64,000 nt of DNA from Desulfuromonadaceae bacterium (lineage in GTDB: Bacteria; Desulfobacterota; Desulfuromonadia; Geobacterales; Pseudopelobacteraceae). Both the position numbers and the translations under genes were made by a program. Shown one piece after another: positions 1 through 8,608 of this stretch. The DNA is taken from NCBI GenBank assembly GCA_028687585.1, contig JAQTZV010000008.1, positions 119,502 through 183,501 on the forward strand, written 5' to 3'. The notes beneath the pieces are model-generated. The model was not told where the DNA came from. It saw only the letters and a list, made by a program, of their open reading frames with translations, and did not search any database. Every line of letters starts with the position of its first letter. The stretch's first letter is position 1.

Positions 1-2
1 GC

Positions 3-266
3 TTCATCGAAATGGAGGGGGCGCTTGGTAACGATCACGAAAACGAGGCGAACGAATTTGCCAGGGATTGGCTGATTCCGCCGCAAGCCTCCAAGGTGCT
101 GTCCGGCATGCCGAAAACGGAAGCGGCAATCAGAGAGCTTGCCGACAAGCTGGAGATAGCGCCGGGGATCATTGTTGGGCGGTTGCAGAATGAAGGGTTG
201 CTGCAATGGGGGTCGGTTTTGAACAAGTCGTTGAAGGTGAGTTATGAATGGCGGCACTTTGAATAA
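3..266 (+). CDS. ImmA/IrrE-type metallopeptidase, C-terminal fragment (partial at window edge)
   Basis: The reading frame is open from the first bases of the window, so only the C-terminal end of the protein is present. The sequence NEANEFARDWLIPP followed by a helical segment (LADKLEIAPGIIVGRLQNEG) is typical of the end of ImmA/IrrE-family Zn-peptidase domains, which are often fused to or paired with XRE regulators and act by cleaving repressors or antitoxins. The HEXXH zinc motif would lie upstream of the window and cannot be checked. The family call rests on this short tail only. It borders a defence-type island. Confidence 0.6.
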   Translation, partial: FIEMEGALGNDHENEANEFARDWLIPPQASKVLSGMPKTEAAIRELADKLEIAPGIIVGRLQNEGLLQWGSVLNKSLKVSYEWRHFE

Positions 267-331
267 ACGGGAAGTGCCGCTATTCTCTCCGATTGCTTTG
301 AGATTTTAACCAATTTTGATATGGAGATACC

Positions 332-2488
332 ATGCACGATAAGTTGCCCCCAGATTTACTTAATGCCTTTCAGAGCAATAACTTAATTCCCGTAATCGGA
401 GCTGGCGTGTCGATGTCGTTGACCGACATAGCCGGGGAAAGGGTCTTTCCCAGTTGGGTTGAACTACTGGGGCACGCCGCTGAGGAACTTAGGCTTGCAG
501 GTAAAGAAGAACTCTCTGATGGTATTACCTCTATGTTGAAATTAAAACAATTTCAATTAGCAGCTCGGTTTGCACGAGAAGGATTACAAGGAGCGTTGTG
601 GAGCAAATTTTTCAAGAAATATTTTGAAGAGCCATTGGACAGAATCACTGATGAAAGCAAAGCGCTACCCAAGGCGATCTGGGGACTTAGCAACCGAGTG
701 TTAACTCTTAATTATGACAAGGTTTTACGCGGAGCTTGTCCGGATTGCGAGCGTTTGAGCGAATTGGATAATAACAATAAGGCGGAGTTGGCAGATTTTA
801 AGCGTGGTACTCTTCAGGCACCGGCAATTTGGCACTTTCATGGCCGAGTCGACAACATTTCCACTGTAATTTTTACTGCAGAGAGTTACTGCAATCTCTA
901 CGCAGAAAACGATAAAAACTACCAGGCTGCATTGGAGGTATTCAGAGGGCTATGTCGTGATCAGCGGCTGCTATTTGTCGGATGCAGCCTTGATGACGCT
1001 GAGTTGCTGCAAGAAATGGCAAAACAACACCAACTGTTTGGTGGCAATACCGGCCCCCATTATGCCTTGGTTCATCGAGATCAACTTGACTCCATCAAGC
1101 AAAAGATTGGCGAACTACCCGTGGAATTGCTGCCATTTGAAGACTTTGGTGATCCTTTGGTAAAGCTTGTCAACTGCATCACAAGCCATGCTCCACGACA
1201 ACAAGAATCCGGTAAAGATGCCGTCAGTAAGCAGCCCGACCAACAACTGCAGCAGATTAAATTGGGCGGTAAAAAAATTGCTCTATTCTCTGCCAGCCCT
1301 CTGGATGAGGAACAACATTATTCTGGGTTGCTCAAAGAATTCAGAAATATTGCCTGCCCGATTGACCACTATAGCCTGAGCATCGATAACCTCAACAATG
1401 TACAAGGTTATGACTATCTATTGATTCTCTCAAAGGTAATCAAACACAAATTGCTTATAGAGGATGATTGCCTGTGCAGTCGCAGGATTGGGTTTGAAGA
1501 GTTAGAAGAGGAAATCGGAAATGAAAGAACTGCGGGTATCTTCTTTTTTGTAGATCAGTTACCGGATCCTATTTCAACAGCAAAAATATTCCTGCCTACA
1601 TTGATCCTAGCTGATGTGGAAAAGAAACAGCTCCGGAGTGTTGTATTTCAGCTTTTCAAGAAAAATAATTTGGACTTTTACGAAAACTCTCTGCTTCTTA
1701 ATCGACAAGCCTTTGAACTCAATGCGCTGTCAGAAAAGATCCAGGGTGACAACAATATCCAGAAGCACAAAACCTCTCTGCCAGAAAGTATTGACCCAAA
1801 GACAGTGCGTAACTTCATTGGGCGTACCGGTGACCTCGAACAGATCTGCCGCAAACTAATGGCTCTTAAAGAAGATGGCGGAGTGTTAACCATCAAGGGT
1901 TCCGGCGGAATCGGTAAGACAACTACTGTTAAAAAAATCACCGTGGCTTTAGCTGATCGGGGATATTTCAAAGGTGGGATTAGCTTTGTTGATTGCGAAC
2001 CTATCACCGACAGTCAGCAGTTTCAATATAAGGTTGCTGCAGCATTCAACCTTGAGCAGGCCGAGGATCTTAAGCAGCACCTGAGAGACCATCATGATCA
2101 GCAGTCTCGCCTGATCCTCCTCGATAACTTTGAAACCCTTCTATACCTGAATGATCACCAGGAAATTAAGTCAGTTCTAGGTTTAGTCTGCGATTTTGCA
2201 ACCATTGTAATTACTTCACGAGAGCGTCTGCAAGTAGAGGGTGAAGTCGTTTATGAAATGCGACAGTTTACAACAGATGAAGCGGTCGAACTATTTATCT
2301 CCTGCCTTGACCAGCGGATAATCGCTCCTGATGAGCTGGAATTGTTGAGGCAGGATATAATAGAGAATCTCTTGGACAACAACCCACTGGCGATAAAATT
2401 GATTACCGCGAATATGCCTAAAGGAAAAAGGTTTGCAGATTTAAAAAAGGAATTAGAAACTGACTCTATTCAGCAAAATCAACGATAG
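332..2488 (+). CDS. SIR2-STAND (NB-ARC) defence-type protein, N-terminal part before a frameshift
   Basis: 718 codons. Residues about 10-270 form a SIR2-like domain: GAGVS at 23-27, TLNYD at 125-129, HFHG at 168-171 and FVGCSLDD near 215-222. SIR2 domains of this kind hydrolyse NAD in anti-phage systems. Residues about 312-450 form a separate alpha/beta segment that I cannot assign. From about 495 an NB-ARC/STAND ATPase follows, with Walker A GSGGIGKT (523-530), Walker B LILLDNFE (594-601), TSRERL (628-633) and NNPLAIKL (683-690). The frame ends just after the ARC region, and the helical sensor part continues in another frame downstream. The start is ATG 332, after GGAGATACC. Expected role: an effector-ATPase-sensor immunity protein that depletes NAD on phage sensing (known for the architecture, inferred here). 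Confidence 0.85.
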   Translation: MHDKLPPDLLNAFQSNNLIPVIGAGVSMSLTDIAGERVFPSWVELLGHAAEELRLAGKEELSDGITSMLKLKQFQLAARFAREGLQGALWSKFFKKYFEEPLDRITDESKALPKAIWGLSNRVLTLNYDKVLRGACPDCERLSELDNNNKAELADFKRGTLQAPAIWHFHGRVDNISTVIFTAESYCNLYAENDKNYQAALEVFRGLCRDQRLLFVGCSLDDAELLQEMAKQHQLFGGNTGPHYALVHRDQLDSIKQKIGELPVELLPFEDFGDPLVKLVNCITSHAPRQQESGKDAVSKQPDQQLQQIKLGGKKIALFSASPLDEEQHYSGLLKEFRNIACPIDHYSLSIDNLNNVQGYDYLLILSKVIKHKLLIEDDCLCSRRIGFEELEEEIGNERTAGIFFFVDQLPDPISTAKIFLPTLILADVEKKQLRSVVFQLFKKNNLDFYENSLLLNRQAFELNALSEKIQGDNNIQKHKTSLPESIDPKTVRNFIGRTGDLEQICRKLMALKEDGGVLTIKGSGGIGKTTTVKKITVALADRGYFKGGISFVDCEPITDSQQFQYKVAAAFNLEQAEDLKQHLRDHHDQQSRLILLDNFETLLYLNDHQEIKSVLGLVCDFATIVITSRERLQVEGEVVYEMRQFTTDEAVELFISCLDQRIIAPDELELLRQDIIENLLDNNPLAIKLITANMPKGKRFADLKKELETDSIQQNQR

Positions 2489-3959
2489 TGAACTAGAGAT
2501 TTTTGACAATAGTTCCGATCTCAACATCGCCAAGAAAAAGTCGATCTATGGTTCAATTCTATACTCCTACAATCATTTGCTCGACAATGAAAAGATGGCT
2601 TTTGAACTGCTGTCGCTATTTCCCGATGGTATCGGGCTGGAAACGTTCAAACGGCTAACCAACGGCCATAGAAATACAAAAAATAACAGCAATGTCGAGT
2701 TACAACAGACAATGATTACTGACAAGATCATCAAAGCACTGGAAAACAAATCGATTATCGAAAACAATAATGGACTAATCAAACTGCAATCAATAGTAGG
2801 CAAGTTTGCCGAGGGGCAACTGCGGTGCCGGAATAACCTCACCCGGTTTTATCGCAACGCTTTTGAATATAACCGTATGTTTACTTCAGCCCTAATAGAG
2901 CTAAAGAATAACAACGAAAAGCGCACCCTAGAAATATTTAATAGTCAACAAGCCAATTTTTTAAAAAGCATCACGTATTTCGATATGGCGGAAGTAGATA
3001 GTGCAGATTTAATAGATTATTTAGAAGAATTAGGCTTGTTTTTTATTAATATATGTTCGCCTAGCGGTTTGATTCGTGAACTCTCCATCAAGGTTGATAG
3101 CTTCCATGGCAGGGACAGGCAATGTGTTGAGACTCAATTACTTCTCGCTCGTTATTTTGATGGTGATTTCGACAACGCCTTTGCCGAGATAAAGAAGGTG
3201 ACACCGTTAGAGACACTGGCTACATTGGATAGGTCAAATCCTGTTGAGCATATACTGGCTGGCGCTGCGTTGAATATTTATTTGATGGAAGGTGAGGCTT
3301 TGTACTCAGCAAAATATGAAGCAAAACATAAACTCATAGATATTAAATATCCAGCGTCATTCTTTGCGCTGGGTGAGTACAACAAGGAGCTTGTAGAATG
3401 TTGTAAATACGACTTTGCCACTTGTGAGGTCTTGGCCAATATTGGGAGTATGTCGGCACTTGAGGTTATTGATGCCTACCTGTCGGGCCTCTACGATAAA
3501 GCCCATTTGGAGAGGATGCAGGTATCATATACGCGCTCAAAGTTGATACCAATTAAGCAGCAAGACATTGAAATTCTAGTCACGGTCAACCCCTATACCA
3601 GAGGTCTTAAAGGGCTGATGTTAGCCTTTGTCGAGCAGGATGCCACAAAGGCTGAAATACTTTATCTTGAGGCGATAAGTCAACTCAGCCATATCAGATA
3701 TTATCATGTTGAAGCCTTGTATTATTACACTAAATTTTTGCAAAAACATGCGCATGCGGATTTTGCCAGCTTCTATGGCCGAGGACTCGGACTGGCGCAA
3801 AAACACCAATATCGCTTTTTGCAATATCAATTCGAACAACTGCTTAATCACACAGACACAGCCTATGACCCTTGTAATTATCCGTTCCCGGATAACTACA
3901 ACCTCACCGGCTATATCCAGTTTTTGATCAAGGAAAACAAAAAGCGCAAAGGGAAATAA
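2457..3959 (+). CDS. C-terminal helical sensor part of the same SIR2-STAND gene (frameshifted)
   Basis: This frame is open from 2457; an in-frame TAG at 2454-2456 closes it upstream. It continues the STAND protein without a gap in domain logic: removing one base near 2465 joins ELETD to LFSKINDSELEIFD and then to the winged-helix-like and helical repeat region. The remaining 460-490 residues are helix-rich, have no catalytic motif I recognise, and end in a lysine-rich tail. In STAND immunity proteins this region is the target sensor. No convincing ribosome-binding site precedes the first possible start (TTG 2577). I therefore read it as the broken 3' half of one gene of about 1,200 codons, by real mutation or sequencing error, rather than an independent gene. 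Confidence 0.7.
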   Translation, partial: KLTLFSKINDSELEIFDNSSDLNIAKKKSIYGSILYSYNHLLDNEKMAFELLSLFPDGIGLETFKRLTNGHRNTKNNSNVELQQTMITDKIIKALENKSIIENNNGLIKLQSIVGKFAEGQLRCRNNLTRFYRNAFEYNRMFTSALIELKNNNEKRTLEIFNSQQANFLKSITYFDMAEVDSADLIDYLEELGLFFINICSPSGLIRELSIKVDSFHGRDRQCVETQLLLARYFDGDFDNAFAEIKKVTPLETLATLDRSNPVEHILAGAALNIYLMEGEALYSAKYEAKHKLIDIKYPASFFALGEYNKELVECCKYDFATCEVLANIGSMSALEVIDAYLSGLYDKAHLERMQVSYTRSKLIPIKQQDIEILVTVNPYTRGLKGLMLAFVEQDATKAEILYLEAISQLSHIRYYHVEALYYYTKFLQKHAHADFASFYGRGLGLAQKHQYRFLQYQFEQLLNHTDTAYDPCNYPFPDNYNLTGYIQFLIKENKKRKGK

Positions 3960-4031
3960 TGCCATTAAGGGCATAGATAGAGATGAACACAAGGGGCATG
4001 CTACCATTATCCATAATATCCAAGGCCAACC

Positions 4032-5816
4032 ATGTCCACCCTGATCCCCAGCATAACTTCCTGCAAATTCGACACTCCCGGCGAGCGCCGCTTTGCCCGA
4101 CTGCTTGAGGCAAAGCTGGAAGACGACTACCTTTGCTGGTACAACGTTCCCATCGGCCCTTCCAGGCTCCACCCCGACTTTATCATCATGCATCCGCAGC
4201 GAGGCCTGCTTGTTCTGGAAGTGAAGGACTGGCGTATGTCCACCATCCAGAGCATCAACAGCCACGAAGCAACCATATTCGTCAACAACATTCCCGCAAA
4301 AGTTAAGAACCCCCTTGAACAGGCCCGTATCTACGCCATGGCTGTTGCGGACATTCTTAAAACCGACCCCCAACTGATTTGGGCAGAAGGCAAGTACCAA
4401 GGAAAACTGCTCTGCCCGTGGGCTTTTGGCGTTGTCTTTACCAATATAACCCGCAACGACTTTGAGCAAACCGACCTCGGGGAAGCAATCGAGCCGCACC
4501 ACGTTATCTGCAAGGATGAGATGACTGAGTCTGTCGATGCGATGTCTTTTCAGGAACGGCTTTGGGGGATGTTCCCTTTCAATTCTCACGGCCTGCTGAC
4601 CCTCCCGCAGATCGACCGGGTGCGCTGGCATCTCTTTCCGGAAATCCGCCTGCCGTACAAACAAGCGTCACTTTTCGATGATCTGGACGACGAACCGCAG
4701 GGGTTTCCTGATCTTATGCGGGTTATGGACCTGCAACAAGAGCAACTGGCCCGTAGTCTGGGGCAGGGACATCGGGTGATTCATGGTGTTGCCGGTTCCG
4801 GCAAAACGCTTATCCTCGGCTGTCGGGCCGAACATCTGGCCAAAGCCTGCTCACGGCCGATACTGGTACTCTGCTACAACCGCCTGCTTGCTCAACGGCT
4901 GGAACAGTGGATGCAGATCAAAGGGATTGCCGACAAGGTCCATGTGCATACCTTTCACGCCTGGTGCCGGAAACAGCTGTCGGCCTACCATATTGAAACG
5001 CAACGCAATCACGGCGACGACAACGCTTTCTTCGATGAAATGGTTGAAACGGTGATTCGTGAGGTTGATCGCGGGATGATTCCGTCCGGGCAGTATGATG
5101 CCGTCATGATCGACGAGGGGCATGATTTCCGCTCTGAATGGCTCAAGCTGGTGGTGCAGATGGTCAATCCCCAAACCAGCTCGCTGCTGGTTCTGTACGA
5201 TGATGCCCAATCCATCTATGACACCCGCAAAAAAGGGAAGTTCAGTTTCAAGGGTGTCGGTATCCAGGCACAGGGCAGAACAACCATCTTGAAGGTGAAC
5301 TATCGCAATACCCGTGAGATTCTTGATTTTGCCGCCGATTTTGCCCGCCAGTTGCTGACCCAGGAGGATGCTGACGAGGACGGCATACCGCGTCTGGCCC
5401 CGCTTTCTGCGGGCAGACGAGGAACCAGACCGCTCCTGGTTAAACTCCCGACTATCAGGGCCGAGGCCGATGAGATTGCCAGTCGCCTGAAGGAAGCCAA
5501 TCGAAAGGGGATCGCGTGGAAAGATATGGCGGTGCTGTACTGGGATCACACGGATAAAGATGAGCTATTTCGGGCGCTCAAGGCACAAAATATTTTCGTC
5601 GTCGGTAAAAAATCGATTACCTTTGACAAGGATGATAAAAAGGTAAAATTCCTGACAATTCACAACAGCAAAGGACTGGAATTCCCCCTTGTAGCAATCA
5701 TGGGCGGCCGAATCACCGAACGGGCCAAGAGCGACGTGGAGACCGCCAAACTGCTCTACGTGGCCATGACCCGTGCTACGTCGCAACTGGTGATGACGGT
5801 TGCCGGACCTTTTTAA
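4032..5816 (+). CDS. NERD-domain UvrD/Rep-like DNA helicase
   Basis: 594 residues. An N-terminal NERD (nuclease-related) domain is seen at about 15-130, with PDFII (48-52) and LEVKDW (62-67) carrying the Asp and Glu-x-Lys residues of the PD-(D/E)XK type fold. A superfamily 1 helicase follows: Walker A GVAGSGKT (252-259), Walker B IDEGHDF (360-366), NYRNT, TIHNSKGLEF and YVAMTRA (motifs IV-VI). The helicase should move on single-stranded DNA, and NERD may nick or bind DNA. NERD-helicase proteins are common in defence islands. The gene lies 72 bp behind the SIR2-STAND gene. Its TAA overlaps the ATG of a broken HNH endonuclease (TAATG at 5814-5818), which points to former translational coupling. 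Confidence 0.88.
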   Translation: MSTLIPSITSCKFDTPGERRFARLLEAKLEDDYLCWYNVPIGPSRLHPDFIIMHPQRGLLVLEVKDWRMSTIQSINSHEATIFVNNIPAKVKNPLEQARIYAMAVADILKTDPQLIWAEGKYQGKLLCPWAFGVVFTNITRNDFEQTDLGEAIEPHHVICKDEMTESVDAMSFQERLWGMFPFNSHGLLTLPQIDRVRWHLFPEIRLPYKQASLFDDLDDEPQGFPDLMRVMDLQQEQLARSLGQGHRVIHGVAGSGKTLILGCRAEHLAKACSRPILVLCYNRLLAQRLEQWMQIKGIADKVHVHTFHAWCRKQLSAYHIETQRNHGDDNAFFDEMVETVIREVDRGMIPSGQYDAVMIDEGHDFRSEWLKLVVQMVNPQTSSLLVLYDDAQSIYDTRKKGKFSFKGVGIQAQGRTTILKVNYRNTREILDFAADFARQLLTQEDADEDGIPRLAPLSAGRRGTRPLLVKLPTIRAEADEIASRLKEANRKGIAWKDMAVLYWDHTDKDELFRALKAQNIFVVGKKSITFDKDDKKVKFLTIHNSKGLEFPLVAIMGGRITERAKSDVETAKLLYVAMTRATSQLVMTVAGPF

Positions 5817-6068
5817 TGATCACCCGCTACCTAAAAACCTTCTCCACCCTCCGCTCCGACACCAGCCGCTCCCGCTGGACGGCGGCAACCAAATACCGCG
5901 CCCCGCACAAACCGTTCTTGTTACCGACCGTTATCCGCGAACAACAACATCCCCAGCCATATGCAGACTCTTGCAGGGCGCCCCATCATCGGGCCTGTCG
6001 AGCAGTTGTTATGGCCTGAACCGGACGCGCTCCATTGGCATCAGCAGAAGATCTTCAGGAAATATTGA
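5816..6068 (+). pseudogene. HNH endonuclease gene, internally deleted (copy 1)
   Basis: The frame from ATG 5816 encodes about 40 residues matching the N-terminus of HNH restriction-type endonucleases; KYRAPHKPFLL corresponds to the usual APHKPLLLL motif. At about 5931 the sequence jumps into the C-terminal end of such a protein in another frame: HMQTLAGRPIIGP, then LLWPEPDALHWHQQKIFRKY and a TGA at 6066. The whole catalytic middle is missing. The start overlaps the helicase stop codon, so this was probably the second gene of a helicase-endonuclease operon. The family assignment is from memory of N- and C-terminal motifs, not from a search. Confidence 0.65.
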
Positions 6069-6660
6069 TGTTCCTGACCCAACTCCCGATGCGCCGTAAC
6101 CCGGCTGCAATGAGTCATCGAAGCAAACTTCTGCGTCGTCAATCCACCCGTAAACCCATCCGGACCTGAATCCAACAGCCGATTGATCACCTTCTTCCGG
6201 CGAACCGTCTGCTAATCCTTGGCACGTTTCCGCCAAAACGCTGCCGTGGAGAACATGCCATTATCCGCAACCACAATTACGTAAAACGCATAAAGGCAGA
6301 CTATAAAAATCTGCCTGGTGTGTATCAAATTACCCCGGTTATTTCGCTAGTGGCTGATATACTGCCTATTTTTTAGACTTTGGGATTCAAGACCGTTTTA
6401 GACTTAATTGTATACCGCTAAAAATAACTATTGACACTATATATCAGCTAGTTACATGCCGTGTCCAATCTCTGTGCAATCCGATAAAACAGTAGTCATT
6501 CCGTAACATTTTTGGAACTTATCAACGTCATCAACAGGGTTATCAACAAAAAATGTGGATATTTACTCTTGCCTGAGAGAACAGCTACTTAGTGACTTTT
6601 TATCTGTAAGAAATTCCGGGGGCAGTTTATTTATAGCTGCCGCAGCAAATGCCGCAAAAC
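5931..6660. repeat. 730-bp direct repeat, copy 1
   Basis: This segment is nearly identical, base for base and with almost no gaps, to 8630-9360, about 2.7 kb away in the same orientation. It starts with the last 45 codons of an HNH endonuclease (to 6068). About 590 bp of apparently non-coding, AT-rich DNA follow (6069-6660). That part contains TTATCAACG (6519), TTATCAACA (6540-6548) and TGTGGATAT (6554-6562), which resemble DnaA boxes. No intact gene was found in 6069-6747. Confidence 0.9.
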
Positions 6661-6747
6661 AGGCGCCGTCCCCGTCGCAGAGGTAAGCCGCTGTGATCTC
6701 ACTGTCCGAGCTAACCATTGGTGAACTTGCCGCCTATATAAAGACCG

Positions 6748-6880
6748 ATGACCTCACTCACCACCACCTTCAAACACTTCTCCTCCCTTGAGCCGCGCCC
6801 CCGGCCCAACCTGGACCGATGCCACCAAGAGCAAGGCCCCGCACAAGCCGCTCTTGCTGCTGGCCGTTATCGACCTCATT
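6748..6880 (+). pseudogene. HNH endonuclease gene, N-terminal fragment (copy 2)
   Basis: The start at ATG 6748 and the following 130 bp resemble the N-terminus of copy 1 at 5816. A frameshift within the first 20 codons separates the start from the frame that reads WTDATKSKAPHKPLLLLAVI. Homology stops at about 6880, where AT-rich DNA and an inverted repeat begin. The matching C-terminal fragment lies at about 8609-8767, so the gene seems to have been split by the ATPase/antitoxin cassette between them. Just upstream (6698-6740), another frame reads SELTIGELAAYI, possibly the start of yet another lost gene. Confidence 0.6.
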
Positions 6881-6888
6881 TATTTTAA

Positions 6889-6933
6889 ATTACAATGCAT
6901 ATTTAAATTATAACTTTAAATATGCATTGTAAT
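6889..6933. repeat. Perfect 19-bp inverted repeat upstream of the DUF4143 ATPase
   Basis: The arms ATTACAATGCATATTTAAA (6889-6907) and TTTAAATATGCATTGTAAT (6915-6933) are exact reverse complements with a 7-nt spacer. The repeat ends 28 bp before the ATPase start at 6962. It could be an operator, a 5'-UTR hairpin or the edge of an inserted cassette. A comparable inverted repeat precedes the second DUF4143 ATPase gene in this window (58626-58683). Confidence 0.85.
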
Positions 6934-6961
6934 GCCGTCCTGTTCATGCTACTCTCCTCTC

Positions 6962-8158
6962 ATGACCTACATTCCCCGTGACATCGAAACACGACTGGTG
7001 CGACTGCTCGCATCTTCTCCCTGCGTAGCAGTTACCGGCCCGCGCCAGGCCGGCAAGTCAACCCTGCTCAGGCACTGCCTTCCAGACTATCAATACGTTA
7101 CCCTGGATGACCCGTTTTACCGGGAACAGGCCCATGCCGACCCGCTGCTCTTTCTGGACTCACTGGGAGAACGGTCTATCATCGACGAAATTCAGCTTGC
7201 GCCAAGTTTGCTCTCCTATGTCAAAATCCGGGTGGATAACCGGCGCAGTGTCAAAGGACAGTATGTCTTTACCGGCTCGCAGCAGTTCGGTCTGATCAAG
7301 AACCTGAGCGATTCGCTGGCCGGACGGATTGCTCTGCTGGAGCTGCTTCCGTTGTCGGTGGCCGAGAAACGGCGGTATCTGCCGCTACCGGATACCATCA
7401 GCCTGTTCAGGCATGCGGCCCTGAGCGGCTGCTATCCCGAGCTGGTCGTGGATGAGGCCGTCGATCTGCAGTCGTGGTACGCCTCCTATCTGCAGACCTA
7501 TCTGGAGCGCGATATCCGCACACTCTACAATATCGGCGATTTGCGTGACTTCCAGCGGTTTGTGCGCCTGCTCGCGGCCCGCTGCGGTCAACAATTGAAC
7601 ATGTCCGATTTCAGCCGCGATCTGGGCATCTCCGTCCCGACCATTAAAAGCTGGCTCTCGATCCTGGAGGCCAGCCGGGTGGTCTATCTGCTGCCGCCGT
7701 ACTATGCCAACATGGGCAAACGCATCACCAAGTCGCCCAAGGTCTATTTCATCGATATCGGCCTGGCCTGCAACCTGGCCGGGGTGCGGGATGAAGCACA
7801 TCTCTTCAACGGTCCGATGGCTGGTCATCTGTTCGAAAACTTCTGCATACAGGAAACGGTCAAGTTTTTTCTGGGGAAGGGTGTACAGCCGCCGCTGTAC
7901 TACATCAGGACCGGCAACGGCCTGGAGGTTGACCTGCTCGTCGAACCGTCAGCCGGGGTTCTGATTCCTGTGGAGATCAAACTTGGCAAAACTCCAACTC
8001 CGCAGCAGGCCCGGACCCTGGCTTCCTTCCGTGCATCGTTCGCCCAGCTTGATCCGAAGCCTGGTCTACTGCTCTCACTTGCCGATCAGACCCGTCCGCT
8101 GACCCGCGAAGTTACGGCGGTCACGCTGGATGATTATTTCGGACGGTTGGAAGGCTAA
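6962..8158 (+). CDS. AAA ATPase with DUF4143 C-terminal domain
   Basis: 398 residues from ATG 6962. The frame is open from an earlier ATG at 6932, but that lies in the right arm of the inverted repeat, and family members usually begin close to a YIPR-type motif as here. Walker A is GPRQAGKS (26-33) and Walker B is SIIDEIQ (72-78). TGSQQF follows as sensor 1. The C-terminal half carries the DUF4143 fold, including EVDLLVE and VPVEIK near residues 310-350, which resemble the ED...EIK pattern of restriction-like nuclease folds. The molecular role of the family is not settled. The gene sits in the middle of a split HNH gene, next to a toxin-antitoxin remnant. Confidence 0.88.
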   Translation: MTYIPRDIETRLVRLLASSPCVAVTGPRQAGKSTLLRHCLPDYQYVTLDDPFYREQAHADPLLFLDSLGERSIIDEIQLAPSLLSYVKIRVDNRRSVKGQYVFTGSQQFGLIKNLSDSLAGRIALLELLPLSVAEKRRYLPLPDTISLFRHAALSGCYPELVVDEAVDLQSWYASYLQTYLERDIRTLYNIGDLRDFQRFVRLLAARCGQQLNMSDFSRDLGISVPTIKSWLSILEASRVVYLLPPYYANMGKRITKSPKVYFIDIGLACNLAGVRDEAHLFNGPMAGHLFENFCIQETVKFFLGKGVQPPLYYIRTGNGLEVDLLVEPSAGVLIPVEIKLGKTPTPQQARTLASFRASFAQLDPKPGLLLSLADQTRPLTREVTAVTLDDYFGRLEG

Positions 8159-8211
8159 GTACACAGAGGCGGGATCTGCCATGACATGAGACAATTATAG
8201 GAGAAATCATA

Positions 8212-8286
8212 GGCGGAGACAAGTCAACCCAGCACAAGGATATTGAAACGGCAAAAGCTTACTGGAAGCGACAAAGGGAGAAATAG
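8212..8286 (+). pseudogene. Toxin remnant (HI1419/Gp49-like RelE-type), C-terminal 24 residues only
   Basis: The last 24 codons read GGDKSTQHKDIETAKAYW and end in TAG at 8284. This matches the conserved tail of phage-derived Gp49-like/HI1419 toxins. The frame is closed by TGA at 8182, so the catalytic part is gone. It ends two bases before the start of the matching antitoxin, the normal gene order for this module. Confidence 0.65.
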
Positions 8287-8288
8287 CA

Positions 8289-8600
8289 ATGGCAAGAAAA
8301 ACTGGCAATTATCATTCGGAACATATTGAGTGGTTAAAAGACCCGGAAAATGCAGCCGGATATCTCAATGCCATCATTGAAGAGGAAGATAAAGACGCTT
8401 TGCTTTTGGCGCTCCGCAATATCGCTGAAGCGGAAGGCGGCATGGCAGCAGTTGCTGAAAAGGCGCATCTTAAGCGGGAGAGCCTGTACCGCATGCTTTC
8501 CCCCAGTGGCAATCCGGCCCTGTCAAACCTGTTTTCCATACTTCACGGCATGGGATTGAAAATGACTGTTCAACCGGATAAGGCGGTAACGGCAACTTAA
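8289..8600 (+). CDS. Putative addiction-module antidote (HI1420/HigA-like HTH), orphan
   Basis: 103 residues. The N-terminal stretch YHSEHIEWLKDPENAAGYLN is typical of the HI1420-type antidote family. A Cro/C1-type helix-turn-helix follows (AVAEKAHLKRESLYRML, then NPALSNLFSILHGMGLKM). The start is ATG 8289, 2 bp after the toxin-remnant stop, with AAAGGGAG as ribosome-binding site. Since only the last 24 residues of the toxin remain, the antidote is an orphan: it may still repress or protect against related toxins, or simply be decaying. Confidence 0.85.
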   Translation: MARKTGNYHSEHIEWLKDPENAAGYLNAIIEEEDKDALLLALRNIAEAEGGMAAVAEKAHLKRESLYRMLSPSGNPALSNLFSILHGMGLKMTVQPDKAVTAT

Positions 8601-8608
8601 CGCCGTAC

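Noticed and set aside
2457..2490. Programmed +1 frameshift in the STAND gene
   Set aside because: CGA-TAG-T could allow slippage, but there is no stimulatory element and removing a base near 2465 gives a better join; mutation or sequencing error is simpler.
3621..4664. 347-codon minus-strand frame
   Set aside because: It is antisense to the STAND gene end and the helicase start, which have clear motifs.
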